Both the position numbers and the translations under genes were made by a program. This document shows, piece by piece, positions 1-9,189 of a stretch of DNA of 64,000 nt; within the stretch, counting starts at the first letter, position 1, and every line of letters begins with the position of its first letter. The notes below the pieces were generated by a model that had not been told where the DNA came from, did not search any database, and saw nothing but the letters and a program-made list of their open reading frames with translations. Source of the DNA: JAVJSD01 sp040219575. GTDB lineage: Bacteria > Planctomycetota > Planctomycetia > Pirellulales > Pirellulaceae. The stretch is taken from contig JAVJSD010000087.1 of NCBI GenBank assembly GCA_040219575.1, positions 62,001-126,000 on the forward strand, read 5' to 3'.

Positions 1-74
1 CGACGCTGGTCGGCGAGCAGATGCCGTAGGGGGTTTCGAATACCCAAGGCCTCTTATCAAACGGGGACGCTGCA

Positions 75-665
75 ATGAGTAACGAACGAGACCTTGGCCG
101 CGTGCAGCTTCACGAGCATTCGACGTCAACGCCGCTGCGCATCGACGCAGCGGCGGGCGTCATGCGCGAGGTCAAGGTTGTTGGACGCCGTTCACGCAAC
201 GGTCGGACCTACACCACCGCGGCGCTGCGCGCCGCCTTGCCGCTGTACGAAGGCATCCGAGTCAACATCGACCATCCACGGCGCGGCGCCGGAGACTCCC
301 ACGTGAGCGACCGCTTCGGCGTGCTGCGCCGCGTACGACTGAGGACGGACGGCATCGTCGCCGATTTGCACTATCTGACGCGGCATCCGCTCGCGGAGAT
401 GATCGTCGAGGCGGCCAGGCGGATGCCAGAAGCGTTGGGACTGTCCCATAACGCAGAAGGGCGGGCGGTGGTTCGTGATGGTTTGGAAGTGGTCGAGGAA
501 ATCACCCGTGTCGCATCCGTCGACTTGGTGAGCAATCCCGCCACGACGGCTGGACTGTTCGAATCCAGCATGCAGACGCATTACGAACAATCGATCACCG
601 GCGGCACGCTGGCGGACGCGGTGCAGGCTGGCAGTCGCATTGTTCGGGTCCGCGGCGTGAAGTAG
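75..665 (+). CDS. Prohead (capsid maturation) protease-like protein
   Basis: A 196-residue protein that probably processes capsid or scaffold proteins during head assembly. Visible family-like features are an N-I-D-H-P segment (His67), an L-G-L-S-H-N motif (Ser124, His125), and V-D-L-V-S-N-P-A-T-T at about residues 148-157, the conserved end seen in many phage prohead protease domains. The catalytic assignment is inferred from motif spacing. The ATG overlaps a TGA (76-78), but the frame-1 reading before it does not look coding; a frame-3 reading ends at 27-29 and could be the tail of an upstream gene outside the window. It opens the rightward virion-type operon that resumes beyond the 22-kb insertion. 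An unrelated small phage protein is the alternative. Confidence 0.6.
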   Translation: MSNERDLGRVQLHEHSTSTPLRIDAAAGVMREVKVVGRRSRNGRTYTTAALRAALPLYEGIRVNIDHPRRGAGDSHVSDRFGVLRRVRLRTDGIVADLHYLTRHPLAEMIVEAARRMPEALGLSHNAEGRAVVRDGLEVVEEITRVASVDLVSNPATTAGLFESSMQTHYEQSITGGTLADAVQAGSRIVRVRGVK

Positions 666-742
666 ATCATTGAGCGTTCGGCGATGGGGCGCAAGGCCGA
701 GAGGCGGCATTGCCAACGGAGTTGTACTTGGGGTAGACCACG

Positions 743-1495
743 ATGCACACTTCGATTCTCGATGTCGTTCGAAACGCACTGAACCGTACCGCCGTATCCC
801 AATCGCTCGCAGGAGCCGAGAACCATCGACCTGTTGCTCTTGCCGCGGCGTCGCTTCGAACACGATCGGGCGCGATCCGTTTCCGGCGGTCGCACCCCAC
901 TTCACGGTCTATCGAAGTCTCGAATGACCACCTGCGTGTACGAACAGGGCGGCGAGCATCGCCAACGTCCGCCGCAGAGACGCCAAGCAGTCTTGCCCTT
1001 CGATCGACGGCGCACGCCGCCGCCCGGCGATCGGAGACTGGTCTTCGGAACATGCTGCCTCATACGATTGCAGACACGCCAATCGCGAAGTCTCCGCCCG
1101 CATTCGAGCGAGGCTCGCGTTCAAACGCTTCTCACCTATCGCGAATCGACGCCGACGTTAAATGGTCGACGCCAAGCTCCCAGCGCCCTTCGCTTCGCAA
1201 CCGTCGCGCCGCCCCAGAGGTTGATTTCGCTACGCGCGGATCGTCAGAAGACCGCCCCACGCGCCGGATATCGAAGGATGCACCGCCGGACGAACGTCGC
1301 GATCCGGAGGACGTTCTGTATTCGGCTCTTGCGGAAGAGTTGCAACGCCTGCAAGCCGCACATCGACAAGGTCGGCAAGACCTGGCCGCACAGATAAAGA
1401 TGATCGAGCAGAACAACGTGCGAACTTGGGACGCGCTCGACGAGCTCGAATCGCGGGTTTTGGATCAGGAGAACGCGATACGGGCGCGCAGTTGA
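743..1495 (+). CDS. Hypothetical phage protein with C-terminal coiled coil
   Basis: A 250-residue protein of unknown function. The N-terminal two thirds are rich in Arg, Ser and Ala and look disordered. The last 60 residues (from about 190) form a charged amphipathic helix with heptad-like spacing, containing E-E-L-Q-R-L-Q and D-E-L-E-S-R-V-L. The position after the protease-like gene and before tail-like genes would suit a scaffold, head-completion or assembly protein, but that is inference from order only. No clear ribosome-binding site precedes the ATG, and the low-complexity N-terminus makes the start uncertain; the true gene could begin later. Same strand and operon as its neighbours. 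Confidence 0.45.
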   Translation: MHTSILDVVRNALNRTAVSQSLAGAENHRPVALAAASLRTRSGAIRFRRSHPTSRSIEVSNDHLRVRTGRRASPTSAAETPSSLALRSTAHAAARRSETGLRNMLPHTIADTPIAKSPPAFERGSRSNASHLSRIDADVKWSTPSSQRPSLRNRRAAPEVDFATRGSSEDRPTRRISKDAPPDERRDPEDVLYSALAEELQRLQAAHRQGRQDLAAQIKMIEQNNVRTWDALDELESRVLDQENAIRARS

Positions 1496-1551
1496 CGAAC
1501 AACTTTGTCCACCGACGACAACCAGCAACGATTTGACCGCGAGATTGCCTG

Positions 1552-2283
1552 ATGTACTTCCAATATGGCGACTATCGGCATGCCGATGGGGAGGTCAACC
1601 TGTCGCTCAACAAACGTGTCCATCGCAACGCCCGGGGATTTGCGGCGTACACGACCTGGACGCTGCAAGTGGAAGGTGTGTTGATCGCCGATGGGCAATC
1701 GGCCACGGAACTTCAGGCCAGCATTCGTCAGCAAGTCAACACCCTGGAGAGTGCTTACGGGCACGATGGATTGGACGCCGGCCTGTTTCACGACGACGGA
1801 TCGCCGAGTTCGCACTATCTCGATTCCTCCACATCGCTAGGCGGCGTTCGCGTGGCCGGCATCGAGTTTGACAAAGACAACCGCGACGGCCAATACGCCA
1901 CGGGGCGCAGCTATCGAATCACGCTCGAGGCGGACTTTCCCAATCCGGCCGTCACGTTTCAGCAGTGGAGCGAATCGCTGCGGATTATCGGCACGGGCGG
2001 ACCGCGATTCGTCCACGTACAGACTCTTCGCGGCGCACCACAGAAGCAACTCGTCCATCAGCGAACCATCGTCCGCGCCACACAAACCGGAACAGCCGTC
2101 GGACTGCGAGGATATCCATCGCCTCCGCCTCCGATCTTTCCCGCCGCCGAACTCGTCGACCGACGTGAGGTCTCCAGAGACAGTCCTCGTAACCTGCATG
2201 GCGCGTTCATCGACTGGCCGGTTCACTGGACCTTTCACTTCGAAACCGCCGGACCTCTCGTCGGCGCGCCGAACCGTCGATAA
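1552..2283 (+). CDS. Probable phage tail-associated protein
   Basis: A 243-residue protein starting M-Y-F-Q-Y-G-D-Y. The first 170 residues alternate beta-strand-like segments with charged turns, as in small tail or tail-terminator proteins. A strand pattern such as A-Y-T-T-W-T-L-Q-V-E-G is followed by S-Y-R-I-T-L-E-A. A proline-rich stretch (P-S-P-P-P-P) near residue 190 precedes a Trp-rich end (W-P-V-H-W-T-F). I do not recognise the family; the tail assignment rests on the operon and the predicted beta-rich character. The next gene starts 14 bp after its stop behind a good AGGAG site, so the two are probably cotranscribed. Confidence 0.55.
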   Translation: MYFQYGDYRHADGEVNLSLNKRVHRNARGFAAYTTWTLQVEGVLIADGQSATELQASIRQQVNTLESAYGHDGLDAGLFHDDGSPSSHYLDSSTSLGGVRVAGIEFDKDNRDGQYATGRSYRITLEADFPNPAVTFQQWSESLRIIGTGGPRFVHVQTLRGAPQKQLVHQRTIVRATQTGTAVGLRGYPSPPPPIFPAAELVDRREVSRDSPRNLHGAFIDWPVHWTFHFETAGPLVGAPNRR

Positions 2284-2297
2284 ACAGGAGCTTTCAA

Positions 2298-3623
2298 ATG
2301 GCAAGTAGACGTTGGTTGGGACGGGCCGTCGCGGCGGCGCATGTCGTTTCGTTCGACGTAGCCGACACCTGGGCCCAAGGCGACACCGCCACGTTGACGA
2401 TCAACGGCAAAGATCTGACGCTCACCGTCGGGACAACGACGACGACGGCGCAGATCGCCGCCGATTTGACGGCGATGGTCAATGGCGGCGCCGCCAACGG
2501 CGACGAACTGCGCAGTGAAACGGGCGCTAACGTCGGCGAGTTCGCCCGCATTTCGGCCGCGGTTTCGGCAAGCACCGTGACGCTCACCGGAGACGACAAG
2601 GGCGTTCCCTTCCAGATCGCCGTGAGCGAATCGACAGCGGGCGACGGGACCCTGGCGAATCTCTCGACCGATGTCGTCGCCACCGGACCAAACCACTTCG
2701 ACAATCCCGACAACTGGTCGGGCGACGCTGTGCCCGCGGACGGCGATGATGTGATTTTCGACTCGGGGGACGTCGATTGTCTGTTCGGCATCGCCCAGAG
2801 CGCGATTACGCCATCGACGATCATCGTCACGCGTGGCTATACCGGCCGCATCGGCCTTCCAGAGAAGAACGAGACGGAAGCGGAACTGCCCTACGACGAA
2901 TACCGGCCGCAATACCTGCAACTGGGAAATGCCGGCGACGCGACGGTCACCACGATCCGCGTCGGCGACGGTTCTGGTTCGGGAAGCAGTCGCATCAAAC
3001 TCGATTCGGGCGACGGCCAGATTGTGCTGAACGTCTTCCAAACCGGCCAACGCGAGGATATTGCCGTTCCCGCGTTGTTGTGGAAGGGCGCGCATGCGGC
3101 GAATGGGGTGAACGTGAATCGCGGCGACGTCGGCATCGCGTTCTTCTCTGGAGAAACGGCTCACGTCGACTCGCTGCGTGTAGGCTATGTCGAGAACCAA
3201 GCAGCGGACTCCGCGGTTGTCTGCGGATCCGGCGTCGATCTTGGAGACGCTCAGATCGACATCACCGGTGGGACGCTCGTCATCGACTCCGCAACCGGCA
3301 GCGGCGCGATCGCCATGCTCGGCGGAGAACTCTCCGTGCTGCGGGGCGCCCATGCCGAGATCAGCATCGACGGAGGGGTCAGCTTCTACCGCTCGACAGG
3401 CGCTTTGGCCAGCGTTCGCATCGGCGGCGGAGCGGCGCTCGACTTCACACGCGACAATCAGAGCCGCATCGTGACGAACTGCGAACTTCACGCCGGTGGA
3501 ACGCTTCGCGATCCGTTCAAGAGCGTCACTTGGTCTAACGGCATCGATGTCGTACGCGCCAGTCTCGCCGAGGTTTCGCTGGACCTCGGAACGCATCTTA
3601 CGCTGACGCCAAGCGCCGTTTAG
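2298..3623 (+). CDS. Beta-rich phage structural protein
   Basis: A 441-residue protein preceded by AGGAG at 2288-2292, 5 bp before the ATG. The first ~130 residues contain repeated T-L-T-I-N-G-K and T-V-T-L-T-type strands, like Ig-like or fibre-domain proteins. From about residue 150 the protein reads as a chain of short strands and Gly/Asp turns (I-D-I-T-G-G-T-L-V-I-D, S-I-D-G-G-V-S-F), the pattern of a right-handed beta-helix. There is no signal peptide. In this operon it is probably an exposed virion part (tail spike, fibre or tube decoration) that could touch the host surface. Exact role unknown; the beta-helix reading is by eye. Confidence 0.55.
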   Translation: MASRRWLGRAVAAAHVVSFDVADTWAQGDTATLTINGKDLTLTVGTTTTTAQIAADLTAMVNGGAANGDELRSETGANVGEFARISAAVSASTVTLTGDDKGVPFQIAVSESTAGDGTLANLSTDVVATGPNHFDNPDNWSGDAVPADGDDVIFDSGDVDCLFGIAQSAITPSTIIVTRGYTGRIGLPEKNETEAELPYDEYRPQYLQLGNAGDATVTTIRVGDGSGSGSSRIKLDSGDGQIVLNVFQTGQREDIAVPALLWKGAHAANGVNVNRGDVGIAFFSGETAHVDSLRVGYVENQAADSAVVCGSGVDLGDAQIDITGGTLVIDSATGSGAIAMLGGELSVLRGAHAEISIDGGVSFYRSTGALASVRIGGGAALDFTRDNQSRIVTNCELHAGGTLRDPFKSVTWSNGIDVVRASLAEVSLDLGTHLTLTPSAV

Positions 3624-3710
3624 CAGGCGGGCCGCCCAGGTCGGGAGCACTTGAGGCACACACGCCGAGAGTCCCCGCTACAACTCACTCACCAAGTCTG
3701 AAATCCTCCC

Positions 3711-5378
3711 ATGTCCGTCCTGCAAGGCGCCGTTTCCTTTCCTGGCATTTCGGCCGACGCCGTCATCGGCGCCGACTACACGCTGGGGCACGGCATTTCC
3801 CCGGGAGTCTGCAACCTCCGTGTTGCGGCGGGCGCATCCTTGAGAGCCGACGTCGGCGATCTCGTATTTCAATTTGGCGAGGTGCGGATTGTGTTTAGTG
3901 ATTGCGCATTGCAAAAGGGTGCGCTCCGCCTGGGGCGCGAGGGACATGTCTGGCACCTAAGCATCGTCGACCGGCGTTGGAAGTGGCAGTTCGGGCGGAT
4001 CTCGGGGCAATTTAACCTTCGCCGCGACGACGGAAAGTTCGATGAGCGATTTCCTCGGCGGTCGCCGCGTGGGCTGGCGACACTTCTGCTGGAAGCGATG
4101 AACGAACAGGATTTCGACGTCGGGTCGCTTCCCGAATCGCCGCGTCCTCAGATTCGCTGGGAAGATGCGAATCCCGCGGTTGAGCTGGCGGAATTGTGCG
4201 AATCGCTGGGCTGCCGCGTGGTGTTTGGCGTCGACAATCGCGTCCGCATCTGCCGCACGGGCGAAGGGCGCACGCTTCCCGACGGCGGCCTGGCGATGAA
4301 TGCCGGCGAAGGCATCGAACGCACGATTCCGCCCGACGAGATTGCGATCGTGTGCGGTCCCACAATCGTCCAATCGAAACTGCGACTCGAAGCCGTCGGC
4401 GAAGAGGTCGACGGCGGCGTCAAACCGATCGAAGCGTTGTCCTACAAGCCAGACAGCGGTTGGGGCGGCGGGCCCTGGAACGCCAAGACCGAGCCGACCT
4501 ATCAGCAAGACGGCAGCGAGAGGAGCCCCGTCGATCTGGCGGAGAAGACGGTGTTCCGGCTCTATCGCATCAAGGAGCAGGCGGCCGGCGGCCTGCGCGT
4601 TCCAGGATTCGAGTCGGTCGAGATCACTTCTCCCCAACAGTACATACTCCGAGACCGATTGTTGCCCGATGTCGCGCACCTTGCGCAAGGCCAGCAAGCT
4701 CGCCCGGCGTACGTGGTGGGGACGTACTTCGACGAACTGGCGCAGGCGGAGGGCAACACGACGGCGGGGACTCGCTATCGCAACGGCTTTTCGCTCGATA
4801 CGCAGCGACAACTGGTGATCTTCGACCGGCCGGTGTTCCAGATCGACGCGACGGGGAACTATCAACCCGCCAAACTCGATCTCGTGACGTCGTATCATTT
4901 TGTCGACGCGAAGCGAGCCGAACTCGCGCGCCACGTGGTTCGCCGCAAGATTGGAAACGGCGGCCGCCGCACAGGCCCCCGCGTCGAGCGACGTCCCGAG
5001 ATCTTCGCGACGTCGCGGGTCGCCTATCATGAGGAAGCATCGATCGATCGGGTGGAAACGAACTTTGCAGACGTCGACCGCGAAGCGGCCGCCTATCTCG
5101 ACGCCGTCGAACGCGAGTACACGGCCGTCGACCGTACGGCGGATGTGCAGTACGCCGGCCTGGTCAAGATCTCGCCCGACGGCGCCATCCAGCAGGTCAC
5201 CTGGCGCGTGGGAGACGGCGGCCCCGCGACAACGCGCGCCAGTCGCAACACCGAGGGATCGTTCCACGCACCTTCCTACGCCGAACAGCGACGTCGTCAG
5301 CGTGCTTCGAGACAGCGAACCTCAACCACGATCGCGCGTACTTCGTCGGCGTCGCCGAGTTTGAGGGTGATTCCATGA
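3711..5378 (+). CDS. Putative tail hub/baseplate protein
   Basis: A 555-residue protein, the largest of the tail-like genes left of the insertion. The N-terminal 120 residues are beta-rich (I-S-A-D-A-V-I-G-A-D-Y-T-L-G). A central mixed region contains L-A-E-L-C-E-S-L-G-C-R-V-V-F-G-V-D-N, which recalls the inner domains of phage tail hub or late-control gpD-type proteins (a short helix before a strand of the form V-V-F-G-V-D-N-R-V). This is a resemblance, not a proven match. The last 60 residues are Arg/Ser-rich and probably disordered. Its stop overlaps the next start by four bases (ATGA), showing translational coupling with the two paralogues that follow. Confidence 0.45.
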   Translation: MSVLQGAVSFPGISADAVIGADYTLGHGISPGVCNLRVAAGASLRADVGDLVFQFGEVRIVFSDCALQKGALRLGREGHVWHLSIVDRRWKWQFGRISGQFNLRRDDGKFDERFPRRSPRGLATLLLEAMNEQDFDVGSLPESPRPQIRWEDANPAVELAELCESLGCRVVFGVDNRVRICRTGEGRTLPDGGLAMNAGEGIERTIPPDEIAIVCGPTIVQSKLRLEAVGEEVDGGVKPIEALSYKPDSGWGGGPWNAKTEPTYQQDGSERSPVDLAEKTVFRLYRIKEQAAGGLRVPGFESVEITSPQQYILRDRLLPDVAHLAQGQQARPAYVVGTYFDELAQAEGNTTAGTRYRNGFSLDTQRQLVIFDRPVFQIDATGNYQPAKLDLVTSYHFVDAKRAELARHVVRRKIGNGGRRTGPRVERRPEIFATSRVAYHEEASIDRVETNFADVDREAAAYLDAVEREYTAVDRTADVQYAGLVKISPDGAIQQVTWRVGDGGPATTRASRNTEGSFHAPSYAEQRRRQRASRQRTSTTIARTSSASPSLRVIP

Positions 5379-6025
5379 GCGAAGTTTCGCCGCCGACTCC
5401 CGATCAGCGTTGGCTTCGGTGCCGCAATGGCGACACCGTCCCGCTCGAGTCGTACGGCCTGGCGAAGATTACCGGTGCAACCGTCGCCGCCGGACGGGTC
5501 GTGCTGGAGGTGAAGCGGCCCAAGAAGTCCGACGCCTACACCGAAGCGCTGGTCGCGCTGGGTCCGGCGTCGATGGCGGAAGGGCGGATCGGTTGGTGCA
5601 CGTTCGATTGGCCGTCGTGGGTGCGGTACGACACGGCGCAGCAACCGGCGGCCGGCGAGCTATGGGGGCCGCAGGATGATTCGACGCGTCTCAAGCAAGG
5701 CGCGATCGGCTTTCTCACGTTGGGGACCGGAGTCGCGCAGCCCGACCGTGTGCTGGTCGACCACCGGCCGCACTATCGCAAGGCGAACTGGATTCGCTTC
5801 GAACTGCCCAGCGGAGGGCTGACGACGTCGATGGCGTCGATCGCGAATTGCAGCGTGGTGCATGCCTGGGACGGCTTCTCTCCCGGCGAAACGGTGACCG
5901 TCTACAACATCGAATTGGCGGAAGACTGGCTATTCGAAGGAGACGCGGGCGACGTCGGCCTGGCGTTCTACGATCCGAATGAAGATCGGTATCACATGAT
6001 GCAGATGGAGTGCCCCCAGGGATGA
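5375..6025 (+). CDS. Phage structural protein, paralogue 1 of a tandem pair
   Basis: A 216-residue protein with the same layout as the following gene: R-W-L-R-C-R-N near the start, then L-A-K-I-T-G-A, V-V-L-E-V-K, A-L-V-A-L-G-P-A, a Trp pair around P-S-W-V-R, and an end M-M-Q-M-E-C-P. The two proteins share these anchors in the same order, so they arose by tandem duplication. No known domain is recognised. The start is fixed by the ATGA overlap with the previous gene, and its own stop again overlaps the next start. Small beta-rich virion proteins of this size fit a tail or fibre accessory role, but that is inference. Confidence 0.55.
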   Translation: MSEVSPPTPDQRWLRCRNGDTVPLESYGLAKITGATVAAGRVVLEVKRPKKSDAYTEALVALGPASMAEGRIGWCTFDWPSWVRYDTAQQPAAGELWGPQDDSTRLKQGAIGFLTLGTGVAQPDRVLVDHRPHYRKANWIRFELPSGGLTTSMASIANCSVVHAWDGFSPGETVTVYNIELAEDWLFEGDAGDVGLAFYDPNEDRYHMMQMECPQG

Positions 6026-6672
6026 AGACGGGATCGGGTCCCACGTCGGATCGCCGTTGGTTGCGGTGCAGGAACGTCGAGACGTCGGACGTTGAACCCT
6101 ACACGCTGCTGCAGATCGTCGGCGCTTCCGACGTCCGCGGGCGGACGGTGGTCGAGGTTGAACCGGCGGACCGCGCGGCGGGCTTCATGAAGCCTTTGGC
6201 GGCGCTTGGGCCGGCGCGGCTCCCCTCGGGCGCATTGGGGCATTGCACGATGCAGTGGCCAGCCTGGGTGCGCACGACGGGCGACGTCGAGGCGGGCGCC
6301 ATGCTGGGACCGCTCAACAGCCATATCGGAGAAATTGGTCCGCTTGGACAGGGATTCGTGGCGCAGTCCGCCGCCGTCGGCGAGCCTGCCCGTGCTTTGG
6401 TTTCCTTCGGCCCGCAGTACTTCCGCGCGAAAAAGGTTCGCTTCGGCCTCGGCGAGGGCACGCTGGAAACCACCGACGCATTCAACCTGTCCGCGACGGC
6501 GGCTAATCGGTGGGACGGACTCACACCGCCGCGAACCGAGCACATCTCGGTTGGGAATCTCCCCATCAGCCAGAACCACATGTTCTCGGGCGGACCCAAT
6601 CAGTTCGGCTTGGCGAGCTACGACATTCTGTTTGAGTTGTACTGGATCATGACCATGGAGTGTCCTTCGTGA
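6022..6672 (+). CDS. Phage structural protein, paralogue 2 of a tandem pair
   Basis: Paralogue of the preceding gene. It keeps R-W-L-R-C-R-N at the start, L-A-A-L-G-P-A, Q-W-P-A-W-V-R in the middle and I-M-T-M-E-C-P at the end; the region between is diverged. The likely start is the ATG at 6022, which overlaps the previous stop as ATGA; a GTG at 6010 would also be in frame but lacks that logic. The resulting protein has 216 residues, the same as its partner. Its stop overlaps the GTG of the next gene (GTGA at 6669-6672), so coupling runs straight into the gene interrupted by the integrated element. Function unknown. Confidence 0.55.
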   Translation: MKTGSGPTSDRRWLRCRNVETSDVEPYTLLQIVGASDVRGRTVVEVEPADRAAGFMKPLAALGPARLPSGALGHCTMQWPAWVRTTGDVEAGAMLGPLNSHIGEIGPLGQGFVAQSAAVGEPARALVSFGPQYFRAKKVRFGLGEGTLETTDAFNLSATAANRWDGLTPPRTEHISVGNLPISQNHMFSGGPNQFGLASYDILFELYWIMTMECPS

Positions 6673-6869
6673 CCGACATCGACCTGGCCCCTCTGTTGCA
6701 CCTGCTGACGACCGCGCTGTCGCTGTTCGCCATGGGCTGGTGGCCTTGCGCCGCCTGCCCAGGAGAAGCGTGCGAGCATTGCGCGGGCGGCAGCGCGCCG
6801 GCGGAACTCGAGGTCGAGATCGCCAATCTGGCCGAGCGCGACTGCTACAGTAGGCGAGACACAGCCTAG
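6669..6869 (+). pseudogene. 5' part of split Cys-rich virion gene (interrupted by the 22-kb element)
   Basis: The GTG at 6669 overlaps the preceding stop (GTGA). The authentic part runs to 6848 (60 codons) and holds a hydrophobic stretch followed by a Cys-rich knot with C-A-A-C and C-E-H-C. After the 12-bp repeat at 6837-6848 the frame enters element DNA and stops after S-R-R-D-T-A at 6869. The partner half lies at 29284-29619. Joining the halves through the shared codons R-D-C-Y (CGC GAC TGC TAC) gives a continuous 167-residue frame with an overlap to a neighbour on each side. The short fusion product may still be made. The function of the intact protein is unknown; the operon suggests a tail or virion part. 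Confidence 0.75.
6837..6848 (+). repeat. attL core (direct repeat copy 1)
   Basis: CGCGACTGCTAC, identical to 29284-29295. It sits 82 bp beyond the integrase stop side and reads as codons R-D-C-Y of the host gene. The left flank belongs to the virion operon and the right flank to the element. Short identical cores with little extended symmetry are usual for serine integrases. Confidence 0.75.
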
Positions 6870-6930
6870 CAAACTGAAAGAGTGACGTTCGAGGGCAATA
6901 ACCCATCCAAAACATCGGGGAATTCAGCCA

Positions 6931-9189
6931 CTACGCAACTACCGGCACCCAGCCCTGGCCGTCGAACTCAACCGCCTCAAGGGTTTGAAGGCGATTCGAC
7001 ACCTGCACGCGGGACAGCCCCAACTCCTTGGCGATGTCTCCGGCCCGCACTGGTGCCTTGCCCGCAGCCACGCGCCCGACAATCACTTCCTCGATGCGAT
7101 CGAGAGGGTTTGCAGGTTGCACGGAGTCAGTCGGAGCCCAGCCTCCATGACTGCCACACCCAACGAACGTAACTCGCTTGCTTCGCTTTAGGTGCTGGGA
7201 GGCGTTTCGCGTCGTCATGCTTAGTTTATCGGCGATCTCTCGTGCTAGCACCAACCGCTGCTCCTCGGCATGGACCTGGGTGACCATCTGCTCGACGCGC
7301 TCGCGGTCGCTCATCTCTTTGGGCGGTACGACGCCATCAACAATAGGAGCCCACCGGTTGTACCCTACGTGAGCCATCAGTTTCTTCGCCTCCATGTGCG
7401 ACAGTCGGCGGTAAGAGGCAATCTCCCGACATCCGATAATCGCCGCGACTTCCTTCGTGGTCAGCGCCTCGCCGTTGTAGGCTGCACGAATCTTGGCGGC
7501 GTCCCGCTCCGGTTGCCGGTACACCGAATCCACAGTTGGAATGAACTGCACCGTTCTCTTGGCCGACATATCAGCGTGGCGGTGCTCAAACAGCATCCTC
7601 TCGACCCTCCTTCCGTCTCCGAGTTCCTTCTTGGACAGCCAGACGGTGATCGACGAAAAGCACCGGGCGAGGCAGTTGGAAACGACCGCCGGATCGCCTG
7701 CCCGCATGGCCGCGTCTAGATCATCGAGGAGCAACAAGGCGCGCGCCTCAGCGTCCGACGGGTTGGCGGCCTTCATTCCCTTCACTTCCTTCGACAAGGA
7801 CGCCTGACGCTCTCTGAGGTCCCTTATCACGCCCTGCACATCCGGCAGGTCCTCGTCGTCACAGATCGCGAGTCGCTTCCTGGCCCTCGCCAACTGCTTC
7901 TCCACCTGTTCAAGCTGCCGCTCCGTTGCGCCCTTCGCCGACTTCCGCCGCTTGGACTTGCACACCTCGCGAATCCTCTCGCGGATGTACTGCCGTGATT
8001 CCTCATTGAGAAGATTCGCTCGCAGATATTCAGAGATTGCGGCGTCCACGATGTCGCTGGAAATTTGGCCGGGACAGTCGCCGTAGCAACTGTAGTAAGC
8101 GCTGTTGGCACGATGCGTCTGCGACGCGCCGTACATCGGCGAACCGCAGTGACCACAGTGGAGCAACGGCGTGGCGATATAGTGGCGGTTTCCCCTGCGC
8201 TTACGCCTCTTTCCTAGTCGCTCTTCAAGTTTGCTCTGCACGCAACTGAACAACTTCTCAGAAACCAGCGGCTCGTGATGATGCGCAATCGTCATGGCTG
8301 GTGCACCTGAGACCTTGGGGACCCCAGGCAAGACCGCCGCAATTCCGCCATCATCGTCGATGCGGTGATACTTCCCCCTCCTGTACTTGCCGATTTCCAG
8401 CGTACCGATGTACTTGGGACTCGACAGCATTCGACGGACGGCACAACTCCCAAACGGGCGACCTGTTTTCCTGCCCAGCCCTCTGGCATACATGCCGTCG
8501 GCCAACTCGCGGAGAGTGCAGTCACGAGAAGCGTACTCGTTGAACGCCCACAACACAGCCTCGCGGTAATCCTCGCGACGACTGGGTTCTATCGTCAGCA
8601 CCCAATTGCTGCGAGGCGCTTTCACATATACCTCGTCCCACTCAACAACAACCTGCTCTTTACCATCCGGTGACTTGTAGACACGGCACATGCCCGGCGG
8701 AACGTGTGTCGCGAACGCTCCAGTCTCAATCCGGGACATCCTCGCACGGAGAATGTTTCGGCCGTTGTCGCGGAGGAATTGGTGTTTGCCCCCCTGGTTT
8801 GCCATGAACGCCATCTGGCCCGCGAAGTCGTTAAGGTTGATGAGCCCCTGAGCGACGGTAATCAACTCTACACCTGCGCCACGTAGGGGGCCGACGACAT
8901 TGGCCACGTCGATGAGGTCGGCTCGCGAGAGTCGATCCTGGTCCCACGCCAGCACAACGTCGAACTTCCCCGCCTGGGCGTCGGCGAGCATCTGTTGCAG
9001 CGCTTTTCGCTTGTGGAACTCGTCGCCCGAGATGCCGGAGTCCTGGTACTCCTTCACAACTCTACAGTTGTGTCGAACTGCGAGTTGTTCGAGCGACTGC
9101 TTCTGCTGGCGAGGCGAGTCCTCCTGCTTGTCCGTGCTCATCCGAACGTAGCAGGCCGCTCGACGTGGCTTTTCGTTCTTTGCGATCAT
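6931..9189 (-). CDS. Large serine recombinase (integrase)
   Basis: A 752-residue site-specific recombinase expected to integrate and excise the element at the 12-bp core. The N-terminal resolvase domain shows C-Y-V-R-M-S-T with the nucleophile at about Ser18, then W-D-Q-D-R-L-S-R near residue 85. A recombinase domain follows, then a zinc ribbon (L-H-C-G-H-C-G with a later Y-S-C-Y-G-D-C) and a coiled coil (E-R-Q-L-E-Q-V-E-K-Q-L). Unusually, the last ~190 residues hold three successive HTH-like units (T-T-K-E-V-A-A-I-I-G, L-A-R-E-I-A-D-K-L-S, A-G-D-I-A-K-E-L-G-L-S), each ending in a W-x-P-type turn. Its ATG overlaps the stop of the upstream HTH gene (ATGA). Intact length suggests an active enzyme. 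Confidence 0.93.
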   Translation of the reverse strand: MIAKNEKPRRAACYVRMSTDKQEDSPRQQKQSLEQLAVRHNCRVVKEYQDSGISGDEFHKRKALQQMLADAQAGKFDVVLAWDQDRLSRADLIDVANVVGPLRGAGVELITVAQGLINLNDFAGQMAFMANQGGKHQFLRDNGRNILRARMSRIETGAFATHVPPGMCRVYKSPDGKEQVVVEWDEVYVKAPRSNWVLTIEPSRREDYREAVLWAFNEYASRDCTLRELADGMYARGLGRKTGRPFGSCAVRRMLSSPKYIGTLEIGKYRRGKYHRIDDDGGIAAVLPGVPKVSGAPAMTIAHHHEPLVSEKLFSCVQSKLEERLGKRRKRRGNRHYIATPLLHCGHCGSPMYGASQTHRANSAYYSCYGDCPGQISSDIVDAAISEYLRANLLNEESRQYIRERIREVCKSKRRKSAKGATERQLEQVEKQLARARKRLAICDDEDLPDVQGVIRDLRERQASLSKEVKGMKAANPSDAEARALLLLDDLDAAMRAGDPAVVSNCLARCFSSITVWLSKKELGDGRRVERMLFEHRHADMSAKRTVQFIPTVDSVYRQPERDAAKIRAAYNGEALTTKEVAAIIGCREIASYRRLSHMEAKKLMAHVGYNRWAPIVDGVVPPKEMSDRERVEQMVTQVHAEEQRLVLAREIADKLSMTTRNASQHLKRSKRVTFVGCGSHGGWAPTDSVQPANPLDRIEEVIVGRVAAGKAPVRAGDIAKELGLSRVQVSNRLQTLEAVEFDGQGWVPVVA

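Noticed and set aside
1..29. Possible 3' end of an upstream gene (T-L-V-G-E-Q-M-P, stop at 27-29)
   Set aside because: Only eight codons are visible; too short to annotate, though it may be the end of the preceding virion gene.
2235..3659. 474-codon leftward frame opposite the beta-rich virion gene
   Set aside because: The rightward gene has a good ribosome site and coherent beta-strand pattern; the opposite frame lacks both.
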